Shown: positions 10,240 to 20,874 of the stretch, one piece after another
Position numbering within the stretch: the first letter of the stretch is position 1
Layout of the letters: each line of letters starts with the position of its first letter
Assembly: GCF_000485595.1 (NCBI RefSeq)
Contig: NW_014578155.1
Coordinates: 10,077 to 61,358, forward strand
Direction of reading: 5' to 3'
Origin: Priapulus caudatus
Lineage: Eukaryota; Priapulida; Priapulimorpha; Priapulimorphida; Priapulidae
Length of the DNA stretch: 51,282 nucleotides
Notes under the pieces: generated by a model
What the model saw: only the letters and a program-made list of their open reading frames with translations
What the model was told of the DNA's origin: nothing
Databases searched by the model: none
Position numbers and translations under genes: made by a program

Positions 10240-11020
10240 GTTACCTTGTTAATCTGAGTCTGAGTAATGCGTAATGTGGTGCAAGACCATTGCAGTCTAA
10301 TGCACAGGGAGGAGGGTGGCCGTGGACGTTTATCTGCAGAACTGCATGGTGGTAAACCTCTGGAGTTCTTGTCTCAGATCACATTGTGTTGCCACATTCT
10401 CTGGCAGCTAGGCAGCTGATTCATATCTATCTATATATGTACAAATTACAGGTACTGATCACCACATGATGGTTAGAGAGCTGGCACTTGACAGAATTGG
10501 TCATTATACAGTGTCAAGGGAGGTAACCTTTTGCTCTCGCTACTGCGCTATGTAATTGAAACTGTTGGAAAACTACAGTAAATCTTTGCAGTGTGGCAGG
10601 ATAATGGATGCATGCCTACTGGCTAACTCCAACCATATTTAAATTAGATGTGGCCATGTTTTTGGCTTGTTTTCATTTAAATAACTTACATTGAGTTGAA
10701 TTTGATTTTGGGGGAGCAGACTAAAATCAGGACAATTATCATGCTGGCTTTAGATTTTTCTGTTGTATCACGGACTACAGCTTAGCTTGCAACGCTGCAA
10801 ACGTTCGCTGCTTTTTCCCAACACTGATGGTCGCACAGCCCTGGAGTGAGAGCCCTGAGGTAAATGGGGAGAGCCCAACCCTAACCACAGGTTTCATTGA
10901 TAAAACGTGAGTGCTATTTTGTTTTGGCACAAGTTCATAATGGACAAACCATTCATTGAGTCAAGTAGCCAAGTGAATAGGTTAACCTATTCATCAAACA
11001 TAATTATGTTTGCGTGTAGA
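10240..11020. other. No gene seen (5' flank of the MROH1-like gene)
   Basis: This region should include the promoter or first exon of the gene, but no start codon with a suitable donor and no core promoter motif could be supported. Confidence 0.4.
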
Positions 11021-11564
11021 CAGGGGCGTAAATCCGTACCGAGGAGTGGGGGGGATGATCGGCGATAGCCGGGGACGAAATTAACCTTGGCTGCCGCAGG
11101 CAGGCCCATGTGCCGTAATCATGGCAGTACTAGGGGGGTCTGGGGGCATGCCCCCCCAGAAAATGTTGAAATATTTAAGCCATTTTCCTGCAATCTGAGG
11201 CATACTATGGGCCATATTCTCATGTCTGATGACACTATCTCAACCCTAGACTCAACCCTACAAGTTAGGATTCAAAACACTTTTCATGACTTTTTAGAGA
11301 GCGTACACAGTTAGATTACTATAGTAATAATACCAGGAGTCTATCAATATTGATAGACTCCTGATAATACATGTATTAAAACACAGGTTAGAATTGCAAT
11401 TTCTCACAATTTCACGTGTTTTTGTATGTTTGCAACCATACTTTTTGGCTATTCTTTTTTCTCTCTTTTTTTTTTAATCTTAGGGGGGATATTTGTACAG
11501 GCCATCCCCCCTCCTTCAAGAGCGGGGGGATGCATCCCCCCTCCTCCTGGGATTTACGCTTCTG
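11021..11564. mobile_element. 544-bp hAT-like MITE
   Basis: It starts CAGGGGCGTAAATCC and ends GGATTTACGCTTCTG (one or two mismatches). The flanks cgtgtaga / catgtaga match at 7 of 8 bases, as in hAT 8-bp target duplications. The subterminal ggggggtctgggggcatgcc stretch (about 11132) is typical of such elements. A 30-bp palindrome (11334-11363) is nested in it. Confidence 0.85.
11334..11363. mobile_element. 30-bp CAGGAG-ended hairpin element (copy d), perfect palindrome
   Basis: CAGGAGTCTATCAAT is followed directly by its exact complement ATTGATAGACTCCTG. Perfect 7-bp direct repeats ataatac flank it (11327-11333, 11364-11370). It is inserted within the hAT-like MITE. Confidence 0.85.
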
Positions 11565-12062
11565 CATGTAGATGTTCACTCGTGGTATAAACTTATGGTG
11601 TTTGTTGTGTATTGAAATAGTACATCAGCACTTACAAAAATCAGGTTAAAGTTTGTCATAGAATCCCCCCCCCCCAATAAGCATGATTTTAATCCTAGTG
11701 CTGCTGGACTTTACGTTGCTATCATGTGTTGTATCTCATTGATTTTATCAGACAAATGAGTTCGGAATAGCAAGATCCCTGGTTTAAGTATTGAGCATAT
11801 ATAAGGAAATTGGCTCAGTTCTTACTTGAAACTGCAGTACATAAGTCATTATCATAATCATCACCTTAAATCTAATCCTAACCCTTACACTAATCTGTAG
11901 TCCTAAGGGTGCTACCAAGGAATTTTAACCAAAGAATATACTATATGGCACATGGTCTAATTTAGAACCTTATGTAGTACTTGCTAGTATACATGTGTAG
12001 ATGTATGAGATCTGACTGTTTCAGTTTATTTAACCAGTTGGTATTTTATGTATATTTAACAG

Positions 12063-12208
12063 CGGTGGCACTGGCCCTGATAGATGCTGCCTTTGATAAG
12101 AAAGAGGAGGTTAGGGTTGTTATTAGCCACTCTCTCCATGAGTTGGGGAAGAAGCAACCCAGGTTAATTCTGGGTGCAGCACATTCCTATTTGTGTAAGC
12201 ACCCAAAG
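12063..12208 (+). CDS. MROH1: MROH1-like exon 1 (first recognised)
   Basis: The exon follows a ttaacag acceptor and ends at a gtaaga donor. It begins with two bases of a split codon and ends at a codon boundary. It encodes ...ALIDAAFDKKEEVR... through ...LCKHPK, matching the first HEAT helices of MROH1 (vertebrate ALVDAATDK-like start). Only about a dozen family residues, including the initiator Met, should lie upstream. No convincing short ATG exon with a phase-1 donor was found there. Confidence 0.9.
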
Positions 12209-12445
12209 GTAAGATAAATAAAAACTATACAATGTGATTCCGCACTACTTGACAAACTGCATATAATGTATAAATGATTTTAAGGGCAAATGCAGTCCCC
12301 AATTTTCTTAGTGTGAGTGGATGCTAGACCATTTCATCAGTTGTCTAGTGAATTTATCGTTTTTATGCCATTGAAGTACTATTGTGGTAAAGGTAGTATG
12401 GGTGGAACTGTAATGTAAATGGCTGAATTTTCCACTCATTAATAG

Positions 12446-12577
12446 CTTGCACAAGGACATAGGATGGCCATACTCAATGTGATGGAGAGGATCTGCAGGG
12501 ATTGTCTTGACATGATTAACAGACAACTTGCTGTGGAGCTTATCGAGCAAGCATCGTCAGAAATGACACGATCCAAA
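12446..12577 (+). CDS. MROH1: MROH1-like exon 2
   Basis: The acceptor is ttaatag and the donor gtaaat. There are exactly 44 codons, phase 0 at both ends. The product runs LAQGHRMAILNVMERI... to ...EQASSEMTRSK; the SSEMT motif is also in the vertebrate protein. The intron after it carries a G-rich MITE-like segment. Confidence 0.93.
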
Positions 12578-12596
12578 GTAAATATGACAACAACAT

Positions 12597-12727
12597 CAGG
12601 AGCGTAGCTAACCCATTTTGCCTGGGGGGGGGGGCACGTGTGTGGTGTGTTCTGGGGAGATGACTGCCATTGCCCATAATGTATCTGCGAGGGCAACTGT
12701 CCCCCCTCACTAGCCATGGCCCTGCAC
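12597..12727. mobile_element. MITE-like segment in intron 2
   Basis: Ends caggagcgtagctaa and its imperfect complement (tagccatggccctg), with a G-run at 12625-12635. No clear target duplication. Probably a small hAT-like remnant. Confidence 0.55.
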
Positions 12728-13038
12728 ATGTGTTTCAGTCACGGTATTCCTTTGAGCCATATATTTTTTTTAATGAATACCTTTAATAATGTTTTATACC
12801 AGTATTTCAGTGCTGTTTTATTGCTTCTAATCAGAACAATGCTTTGGAAATAAGTTTATAGCCTTTAAAATTGCATCACAGTGTAAAGCCTGCATACTAA
12901 TTTAGGGAAAAATCATCATATTTTTAGCTATATCTGTGCATAGATTTGTTGTAATTCTGGTAATAGTCTATTATAAAAAGTCAATACGCATATATGAATG
13001 TGTACTGCACATCTGTACATGTGTGTTTTTTCACGTAG

Positions 13039-13201
13039 GATGTCCTGCCAGACTGGCAGACGGCAGCCAGTGGAGTGCTGGTTGCAATTGGATGCAAGTT
13101 TTCCAATGAGGTGATGGAGGAACTACTGAAGAAGTTTCAGCCTGGAGTTCTGCCTCACTTCTTCATCGTTCAGACTCTTGGCAACCTTGCAGCTGCTAAC
13201 G
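13039..13201 (+). CDS. MROH1: MROH1-like exon 3
   Basis: The acceptor is cacgtag; the exon ends one base into a codon, before gtatat. It encodes DVLPDWQTAASGVLVAIG... VMEELLKKFQPG... QTLGNLAAAN. The VMEELL..LQPG-type stretch is a family hallmark. The split codon is completed by exon 4. The donor runs straight into a (TA)n tract with an inserted inverted-repeat element. Confidence 0.95.
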
Positions 13202-13219
13202 GTATATATATATATATAT

Positions 13220-14322
13220 CAAGAGCTCATAATAGAGAAGAGTATGACACCGTTTTAACAGCGTTTTGCATAGTTTTCAACTTGTAAATATTCTATCAAT
13301 ATCTGAATAAATAATATATATATTCAAACTACTTTGTTTTCGTCTATGATTCTCCCTTAATCATATGACACCACCAATTTACCTGAAAATCGTATGTGTT
13401 CGTCAAAAAAGTTCTTTGAATACGACACGGTTTCACACAGTTTCCCCAAATGATCGCATGTATTCGGTGCAAGTTGATAATGTGGCGGCAGCACCAGGTA
13501 GTAACTACGGGATGCTGGGGGCTGTTGGGGATATTAGGTAGGCACAGTAACACCACTTGTTTCGCNNNNNNNNNNNNNNNNNNNNNNNNNNNNNNNNNNN
13601 NNNNNNNNNNNNNNNNNNNNNNNNNNNNNNNNNNNNNNNNNNNNNNNNNNNNNNNNNNNNNNNNNNNNNNNNNNNNNNNNNNNNNNNNNNNNNNNNNNNN
13701 NNNNNNNNNNNNNNNNNNNNNNNNNNNNNNNNNNNNNNNNNNNNNNNNNNNNNNNNNNNNNNNNNNNNNNNNNNNNNNNNNNNNNNNNNNNNNNNNNNNN
13801 NNNNNNNNNNNNNNNNNNNNNNNNNNNNNNNNNNNNNNNNNNNNNNNNNNNNNNNNNNNNNNNNNNNNNNNNNNNNNNNNNNNNNNNNNNNNNNNNNNNN
13901 NNNNNNNNNNNNNNNNNNNNNNNNNNNNNNNNNNNNNNNNNNNNNNNNNNNNNNNNNNNNNNNNNNNNNNNNNNNNNNNNNNNNNNNNNNNNNNNNNNNN
14001 NNNNNNNNNNNNNNNNNNNNNNNNNNNNNNNNNNNNNNNNNNNNNNNNNNNNNNNNNNNNNNNNNNNNNNNNNNNNNNNNNNNNNNNNNNNNNNNNNNNN
14101 NNNNNNNNNNNNNNNNNNNNNNNNNNNNNNNNNNNNNNNNNNNNNNNNNNNNNNNNNNNNNNNNNNNNNNNNNNNNNNNNNNNNGACGAAAACAAAGTAA
14201 AGTTTGAATATATTTATTCACATATTGATAAATTGATTAATATTGATAGAATATTTACAAGTTGAAAACTATGCAAAACGCTGTTAAAACGGTGTCATAC
14301 TCTTCTCTATTATGAGCTCTTG
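13220..14322. mobile_element. Long-inverted-repeat element with CAAGAGCTC ends, interrupted by the N gap
   Basis: The left arm 13220-13344 (caagagctcataatagagaa ... ttgttttcgtc) is the complement of the right arm 14185-14322 (gacgaaaacaaa ... ttattatgagctcttg). It sits in a (TA)n tract, so the target duplication cannot be read. About 220 known interior bases follow the left arm; the rest is N. No open frame in the visible part. Confidence 0.85.
13566..14184. other. Scaffold gap (619 N)
   Basis: A run of N inside the intron 3 element. The right edge of the gap coincides with the inner end of the right inverted arm, as expected when an assembler cannot pass an inverted repeat. Confidence 0.99.
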
Positions 14323-14608
14323 ATATATATATATATATATAGTAGCACAGCCTGAAGTCAGAATCCCTGTCTTTCGCTGTAGCGCGCCATTGTTCTTCTT
14401 GTATTAAATATTTGTATGATGTAATATATCAGATGTAAAAAAGCAGTGTATGCAATATTAACTCATGAGCTGTGACTGATTATTGTAAGTAGTTCTTGTA
14501 CACATAATGGCGCTATAGTAATTGACTTTATTTGCGATAACAAGTGAAATGTTTGTCAGAGTTTTATTGCACAATGTTATCCTAATCTAAGTGTCATATT
14601 ACTTACAG

Positions 14609-14707
14609 TTTATGGGGTGCTGCCTTTCCTGAAGGCTGTGCTTGGTACCATGCTCCCTATGCTTGGCATGGCGAAGCATGATAACATGAGATGGGTATTC
14701 TCTGCTG
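14609..14707 (+). CDS. MROH1: MROH1-like exon 4
   Basis: The acceptor is acttacag and the donor gtaagc. Phase is 1 in and 1 out. The product is VYGVLPFLKAVLGTMLPM... RWVFSA, matching the family VVPFLPSVLSSLLPLLG segment. The reading frame joins exon 3 cleanly across the element and N gap in the intron, so the gap costs no coding sequence. Confidence 0.93.
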
Positions 14708-15030
14708 GTAAGCATTATCCCAAACCATCTTTGTTGAGCAAGCATATTATACTTCAATATTCTTAAATTATTATTGCTTGTTCAAGTTTTTCATTCTTTT
14801 CTGTCAGATGGATGATTGCTTGAATTTTGATGTTGTGTATGGTAGTACATGCTATTTATGTGACTTTAAAATAGAGTATTAAAATTTTATTGAACGAGTG
14901 TTTGTTTTTATAAAGATTTTTTTCACTGAATACATGTATCAGTATTGGCTTGCTACCTCATATATGAAACCAAGCCATTAAGCACTTTTTAAATATCATT
15001 CCAACAGCTTGCTTTTTTTCTATGCATCAG

Positions 15031-15182
15031 CTCTAGCGAAGTTTAGTGAAGCGATATTGGAATACATAGCAAACATCGATAAAGCACCTGATCCAACAGT
15101 GACAGGTGCTGTATTCATCAGTGAGATAGACTGCGCATATGATGTACTATTCAATGTGTGGCTGCAGTCAAAAGAACCTAAG
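15031..15182 (+). CDS. MROH1: MROH1-like exon 5
   Basis: The acceptor is tgcatcag and the donor gtacag. Phase is 1 in and 0 out. It encodes ALAKFSEAILEYIANIDKAP DPTV..., then AYDVLFNVWLQSKEPK. The family motifs EYLANLDRAPDPTV and SAYDVLFHQWLQS are plainly recognisable. Confidence 0.96.
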
Positions 15183-15342
15183 GTACAGAATCAGTAGTAT
15201 GCATTTTCCTTACCTTCTGCTGGAAATATCGTTTGAATCGATCAATTCCATCCTACGACTACTTCTAGCAGTTGTTGTGTTGGTCTTCGGTCATCCCGTT
15301 TGCATTCTTCATTACATTTTCCTAACTTCTTTGTCTCAAAAG

Positions 15343-15486
15343 CTACGATTGGCAGTCGTTGAGGCTCTAGGACACATGGCACACCTAATGGAAAAAGAGA
15401 AACTGGAAGAGCAGCTTCCTAAACTCATATCTGGAATCATGAAACTCTATCCTAAACATCAGGACAGTTCATTCCATATAACACAG
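15343..15486 (+). CDS. MROH1: MROH1-like exon 6
   Basis: The acceptor is ctcaaaag and the donor gtgtgc. There are 48 codons, phase 0. It encodes LRLAVVEALGHMAHLMEKEK, then LEEQLPKLISGIMKLY. LRLAVVEALG and LEEQLPKLL are among the best conserved MROH1 blocks. Confidence 0.96.
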
Positions 15487-15705
15487 GTGTGCACACATGA
15501 GCATGCAGCTTAATTCTTATATGGAGCCTATGTGTAGCAAGTGCAGTTGAAATGCATTATTGTATACAACATTAAACTAAAGGTGATATTGGAATATGCT
15601 AGTGCTAAGAGAAGTCATTTAGTCATGTAGTATTGGCAAATAAATTAACCAAGCAATTGTTTATAAAACTGTAGTTCAGCATGTGAATGCTTAAGTATAT
15701 AGATT

Positions 15706-15777
15706 TCAATTCTTAGAGAGAATCCTAGACATCATATTATATGATGTATACTGTCTAGGATTCTCTCTAACAATTGA
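15706..15777. repeat. 72-bp hairpin in intron 6
   Basis: The arms tcaattcttagagagaatcc(tagac) and their complement (15753-15777) pair with one or two mismatches. The loop catcatattatatgatg is itself palindromic. Short direct repeats caatt flank the core. Confidence 0.85.
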
Positions 15778-15915
15778 GATATGACATGTGGCCATGAAGC
15801 ATATTTCTTAAGAAAATTTCAGTTTATCATGTTGTACATTGTAATTGGTGGGAGAGAGTTAAAGAAGGTGTCATTTTGCTACTATAATGCATATTAATGC
15901 ATTCTGAATTTACAG

Positions 15916-16008
15916 GGATTAGCAATGGTTCTTGATGCAGCCACATCAAATGGCAGTGCAGTTCTTGAAACACAAGTTGAAGGACTTCTAACGCTACTTT
16001 TCACGCAG
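15916..16008 (+). CDS. MROH1: MROH1-like exon 7
   Basis: The acceptor is ttacag and the donor gtattt. There are 31 codons, phase 0: GLAMVLDAATSNGSAVLETQ then VEGLLTLLFTQ. It matches the family segment with LGQILEAAV...LETQLDALLAAL. Confidence 0.92.
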
Positions 16009-16201
16009 GTATTTTACATTATATAAAAGGCACTTCACAACGACAACTCAATATTCATAGCATCATACTAATATATTTGAGGAATTCAAACATTTCTATA
16101 TTTACATTTCCTAACACTATTGTGGCAATATTTTTATTGACGTATTATGCAGAACACAGTGTAAACAAATTTAGATAAATGTACATTTTATTACTAAATA
16201 G

Positions 16202-16280
16202 GCATGTCAACCACCAGTCTACAATAACCAGGGCATGCTAAGAAACCAGAATGAGGTCCTCAGATGTTTTGATATACTAG
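16202..16280 (+). CDS. MROH1: MROH1-like exon 8, followed by a GC donor
   Basis: The acceptor is taaatag. It encodes ACQPPVYNNQGMLRNQNEVL then RCFDIL, matching family NQKEVLRCFTVLA. The exon ends one base into a codon and is followed by gcaagt rather than gtaagt. The frame into exon 9 works only if this GC donor is used. G|GCAAGT is the usual consensus for the minor GC-AG introns. Confidence 0.9.
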
Positions 16281-16424
16281 GCAAGTGATACCTTTCCTAA
16301 TAAAATATCCGTATTCTTCCCCTGTGTAAACTATCTTTTAACATTCTCACGTGAAAACATATAACCGAAATACAGTAACAAATAATTGACAGCCAATTTT
16401 AATGTCTTGCTTTGTTTGATACAG

Positions 16425-16538
16425 CGAGGATATTTTCGGATCGGATGCTGGCAGGACTGCTTCACAGGTTGGAGTCAACAAGCGAGAAGGTGCGCATTGG
16501 AGCGCTGCGTGTGTTCCGGCATCTCATCAATGCCTCAG
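16425..16538 (+). CDS. MROH1: MROH1-like exon 9
   Basis: The acceptor is gatacag and the donor gtaaac. Phase is 1 in and 1 out. It encodes ARIFSDRMLAGLLHRLESTS, then EKVRIGALRVFRHLINAS, matching family DRLLAFLLPRLDTSNERTRVG and VVRHVINSA. Its 3' end with the donor is repeated in tandem just downstream (see 16520-16582). Confidence 0.93.
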
Positions 16539-16582
16539 GTAAACCATCTCATCAATGCCTCAGGTAAGCCATCTCATCAATG
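16520..16582 (+). repeat. 25-bp tandem repeat containing the exon 9 splice donor
   Basis: A 25-bp unit (catctcatcaatgcctcagg plus taaac/taagc) lies at 16520-16544 and 16545-16569, with a partial third copy from 16570. Both full units carry a plausible donor (CAG|GTAAAC and CAG|GTAAGC). Use of the second would add 25 bases and shift the frame. The third copy is cut off where the 3.3-kb dispersed element begins. Confidence 0.9.
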
Positions 16583-16583
16583 A

Positions 16584-19500
16584 GATGTCCATAGGAAGTA
16601 CCTTGCAAGCTGCGAAATCTTGATTATTTTTTTCTCACAGATCTTTTTAACATACACTACTGATACGTTTCCGCGTTGTTACTCTAATGATTTTTCTCAC
16701 AATTATTGTGAATAAAATTTATATTTATATACATATTTAATATAATATGTGATTTTGTGCAGTAGAGAAGCTCACTGCGAGAATATTGCACTGTTATAAT
16801 ACATACTGTGACAGCTGCACTTAAGACGAAAACTCCTAAAAGAGCCGATCTAAGAAATCGGTACATGATTCTGAAAGAAAGAATCGTGAATAATTAAAAA
16901 CGTATTGACATAAATATCATATATAATCGTAATAAAATAGGGATGTGTCGATATGTTGGATACACATCTACATTATTGAATAGGTAGGTTCATAATACAA
17001 AGTCTATAATTGCTAGAAATTTTGCAGCGACCACAGTTGCGAGTTGGTTTGACACGGTTTATCCATCACCTTTTCCGTATGCACGAGCTTACTCATTGTT
17101 ATATTCATATTCAAAATAAAAAATGCGATGCTGAAGAAGGAGAAAAATGAAGACTGAAATAAGATGCTCACCAGTTGATTCGGACACCCGCGTCGTCCTC
17201 CCTGCGTGTTTTTGCGCGCGCGCACGTCACCCCAAGCAAACTCCTTTCGCTAGCGGTAATGCACGAGTAGGCATTTATAGCTTTGTCCCTGATTCCTGAC
17301 CCACTTTTGAATGCAGAGAGAATGACGTAGTATGGACTTTCGAGATGTTTGCTGTCATTGTGAGCGAACAGAACGCGTGCCGGAGAGCAGCGAGGCTAAT
17401 TTCCCTTTACGTGTGCTCATCGTTCAGTAAATGATTGAGGGAATAGTCCTTGAGGGGTGTTATCTGCTGGACATAGGTCTTATAGCTACCGACGAACGCC
17501 AGCGAACATCCCAATCGGCTTGCAGTACGAGGTTATAGGCAGTTATAATTACTGGGGGTGCCGCTTATTTTCCTCGCAGTAATTATGTGTTTTTCTGTCG
17601 TATTTGCACGCAGCCGAAAAGGTCAATATATGGTTAGCGTAATTTACTTTTCGTGGCCAAAATGCATTTTCGAAAACATTCCACGAAAGCTTAATTTTAG
17701 AGCTAACCCGTTTGTTTTAGCGCATGTGTGCTGCGTGTGTGGTGATCTCCCTTACTACGGCCGGTAAGACATGAGTACGAGCTACGCGTGAACCGAAAAG
17801 AATACTTAATAATATTTCGAATTAAAAATCTTACACGACCTTTAGGGGAACTTGTATATGCGCTACGGGTGAACCGAAAAGGATGCGATATTACTTCCTA
17901 TCTCAAACCTTGCACGGCCTCAGGGGGCACTTGAGTATGATCTGCGGGTGAACCGAAAATATTAAATTAATACTTCCTCACGACTCATCTTGCACGACCT
18001 CAGGGGGAACTTTCATAATGAGATCGTGGTTTTTGATTCGGAACTGGAGTGTCAAGCGTATGCGTTTGATGTATAATTTCCCTAAGAGTTTTTTTAATGT
18101 GCGTTTGTCTTTGAGGCGTTACTGACATGGATCCGCATTAATTATGTACGTTTGTGACCGACCAGGGCGAAGCTTCATGATTAGTAAGCTGCTTCTAATT
18201 GTAATGATTACTCTAAGGCTGCGTTAAGCGTTAACAAAATACTGGCATAGATAATATGAATTAATTACGTACGTTTGTTGTCATCTGTGGCGAACATAGA
18301 TGAGTAGTAAAGTAACAAAGCCGCCCTCTGAACAGCCAAGATGATATAGATTAGGTGTAATTACCTGATGGGTTGCTCAGCTATGTAATAAAGGCAGTCT
18401 TTGTGCACAGACGCATGCACGATGATAGCATCACGATGCAATGATGCGTCGTGCACGATGCAGTGGAAGCGTTGCAAATGTTTCGAATAGTGTCTTGTTA
18501 ACTAGGTAATATATATATATATAGTATTATGAATATTGCAAACGCAGTCTGCTTTTTTTACTTTTATACTTACCGGGTAAATCACATTGTAAATTTATCT
18601 TAGACGTGATAGATTTTAGTAACAACATAAATATTGTAATAAACTATATTTATCGTAGTAGCCATATGTATAACGTATACGAACATGAAAACAAGTTAAA
18701 AAACCAGGTTTTTTTGCTTGAAACCTGGAAATTGTTTCATCTCATCCTTGAACGAAGTATTCAATTAAGAAGAGGATGAGTCCATCTACATACCCTGTTA
18801 ATATGAGTTCTAGTGATAAAGTATAGTAAAAACGCCACCACAGTTCGTGCACAGCCGTAGCACTGTTGCGGAAGTTTCACAAATTTATTATACCCGTTGT
18901 ACGAAGGAAGTATAGTAATTCTCTTGATGGATGCATGGTTGCTTAAGCTAATTGCTAAGCACAAGGGGGCACAGAGTGACTCTATGAAGACATGTTTTGC
19001 ACGTTTCTCTGTCTAGAGCTATAGTAAAGTTCTAGGGTGCCTATATACTTTGTATATAGGGACCCTACTAGTAACAGGGAGGTGCTGTTCCAAGCGAGGT
19101 CAGGCAACAGTATCATTTGCAGCATGAATATAGGTGGCTACAAAATACAGTGGGTGGCTTGATTTCGTCGTAATTTAATTCAATTTTATATATAATTTTA
19201 ATTAAGTGACCGAGTAACATGTGATAAAAGGCGCCCATTAGATGAGGCATTCCCCGTGACGACATTCTATTTCATGGAAAAAACTCTGGTTCGAGAACAA
19301 GTTGTAAAGACATCTTTCATTGCAGGGTTGTCGTATTTTGGGGGTAGTTTTTTTATCATTTATCATGCACCTATAGATTATAGGAAAACCTCTATTTAAT
19401 AACAGAGCTGTTTTTTTTTATCATTTAATATGACAATTTATATTTTCGGGAGTAAATAATTGGTATAAGAGGGATTAATGTATGTGGTTAACTCTATCAT

Positions 19501-19645
19501 GAACATGATACATTCTACTGACCTTTATACTTCACTGATATATATAGGCAAAGGAGGCAGATACAATACCATGCTATGTGTTGAATATAAGCCTCGTTCA
19601 CACGAGACCTCGTATTTATGAAATACGGTATTTGCGAAATACCGA
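16584..19645 (+). mobile_element. ~3.3-kb dispersed element, copy 1 (intron 9)
   Basis: Homologous along its length to 32728-36183 and, from 17721 on, to 25913-28272. It opens gatgtccataggaagtacct. Landmarks: three ~85-bp subrepeats with 'cgggtgaaccgaaaa' (17770-18015), paired hairpins (aaccaggttt...aaacctgg; tcatcc...ggatga, about 18700-18780), and a 3' part with gcctcgttcacacgag (19588). No conserved open frame, so non-autonomous or not a protein-coding element. The 3' end breaks off after gaaataccgaa. Confidence 0.85.
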
Positions 19646-19782
19646 ATGTGTGCATGCTCATGAATATGTTCAGTGATTGGCCGATGTTTTCGAACGTGTT
19701 TGAATACAATGATTGCATCGCATTCATAAACATTTATATACATCACGTTACGTGGATAACGATAACGTCATTTCCCTCGCAG

Positions 19783-19982
19783 GTACGCAGTTCATAATGA
19801 AGAAGGCTTCAGTGATCTCTGGCCTGAAGATAATGCTGAATGAGAACAGCAACAAGGTGAAGAAGGAATTTGTTCAAGTCATCGTCGCCCTCGCTCACCA
19901 CGACTACTTGCGTGAGGAGGGAGGTGACCTGATGATCCAGTTTATTGTCACCCAGTGCTCACTGCCCAATGATCCACCACAG
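19783..19982 (+). CDS. MROH1: MROH1-like exon 10
   Basis: The acceptor is ccctcgcag and the donor gtaccc. Phase is 1 in and 0 out. It encodes GTQFIMKKASVISGLKIML, NSNKVKKEFVQVIVALAHHD, YLREEGGDLMIQFIVTQCSL. It matches family NSKVKRAVVQVISAMAHHGYL and GGEAMIEYIVQQCALP. The next family segment, about 85 residues, has no exon in the window. Confidence 0.95.
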
Positions 19983-20339
19983 GTACCCCTTATAGCAGAT
20001 TATTGTCTCATCGTAGATAGCTACTGAAGATTACGTTAAATCGTCTCGATAGGGATGGGTATAGTAATTTACTCTTGTTAACATCAGTGGTGCTAGGTGA
20101 TCTGTAAATACTGCTAATTACATGAACCATTTTAAAGAGAAATCCCTATATTAATCGGTTCTTGTCACCATGTAACACACTCGCCAACACAATATGCAAC
20201 AACACATACACACACGTTATACATCATGACAAAACGCTATCGAATTAGAAATTTAAAAATAACAATGCATGACGATGCTGGCAGAAGAAGTAGAAGTTCA
20301 GCTTGAATGAAAGAAACAAATATGAGATATAAACTAAAA

Positions 20340-20520
20340 AAAAAAATTAAATACGTACCATTATTTTATAAAATTAGTTAATTTATATATCTAGATAATA
20401 TGATATATATGATATATATATATATATTATAACTATATAATTAACTAGATAATAACCATGAAATAAAAAAAAATATTTAAACAAAATTAAAAAATAAAAA
20501 AATAAAAAGAAAGATATTTT
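20340..20520. repeat. A-rich and TA low-complexity tract
   Basis: Poly-A, TATATA and AAATAAAAA words; nothing else seen. Confidence 0.85.
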
Positions 20521-20524
20521 TTAA

Positions 20525-20870
20525 AATGTGGACATGTCGTCGGCTAACGGTCCATCTGCCCGACAGGTAAAAGAGGGCACCGGACGGCGGATGCTGGTGA
20601 GCGGCGGAGGGCTGCCGCAAGCATAGTGCGACAACGTGCTGCCGCACTTCTCGTAACGAAACCGTCACACGACGTGATGGCAGCCAGTGCTGTGGCGCGG
20701 CTGCTGCTGTGCAGTTCGTTGCCGACAGACATGCGACACGCCGTACAGCGCTGGCCACCGTCTGCCGGCGTGCGGCCGCACATGCTCGGCCGCGCGTAAA
20801 GCGTGAGAAGAGAACGCAGAGGACTACGAGATCAGCCTATGTGCGGCACAGTGAGTGAAGAGAGCGCACA
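20525..20870. other. GC-rich island of unknown nature
   Basis: Abruptly GC-rich sequence between A-rich DNA and the minisatellite. Reverse-strand frames (20477-20758, 20544-20783) are alanine/arginine-rich and match nothing I know. I cannot tell a lost exon, a foreign fragment or an element. Confidence 0.35.
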
Positions 20871-20874
20871 CGTG

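Noticed and set aside
13344-14265. Long frames across the N gap
   Set aside because: Made of unknown residues across N; no coding evidence on either side.
15139-15513. Single 124-codon exon covering exon 6
   Set aside because: Only the part from 15343 matches the family; the upstream part is intron read through, with a good acceptor at 15342.
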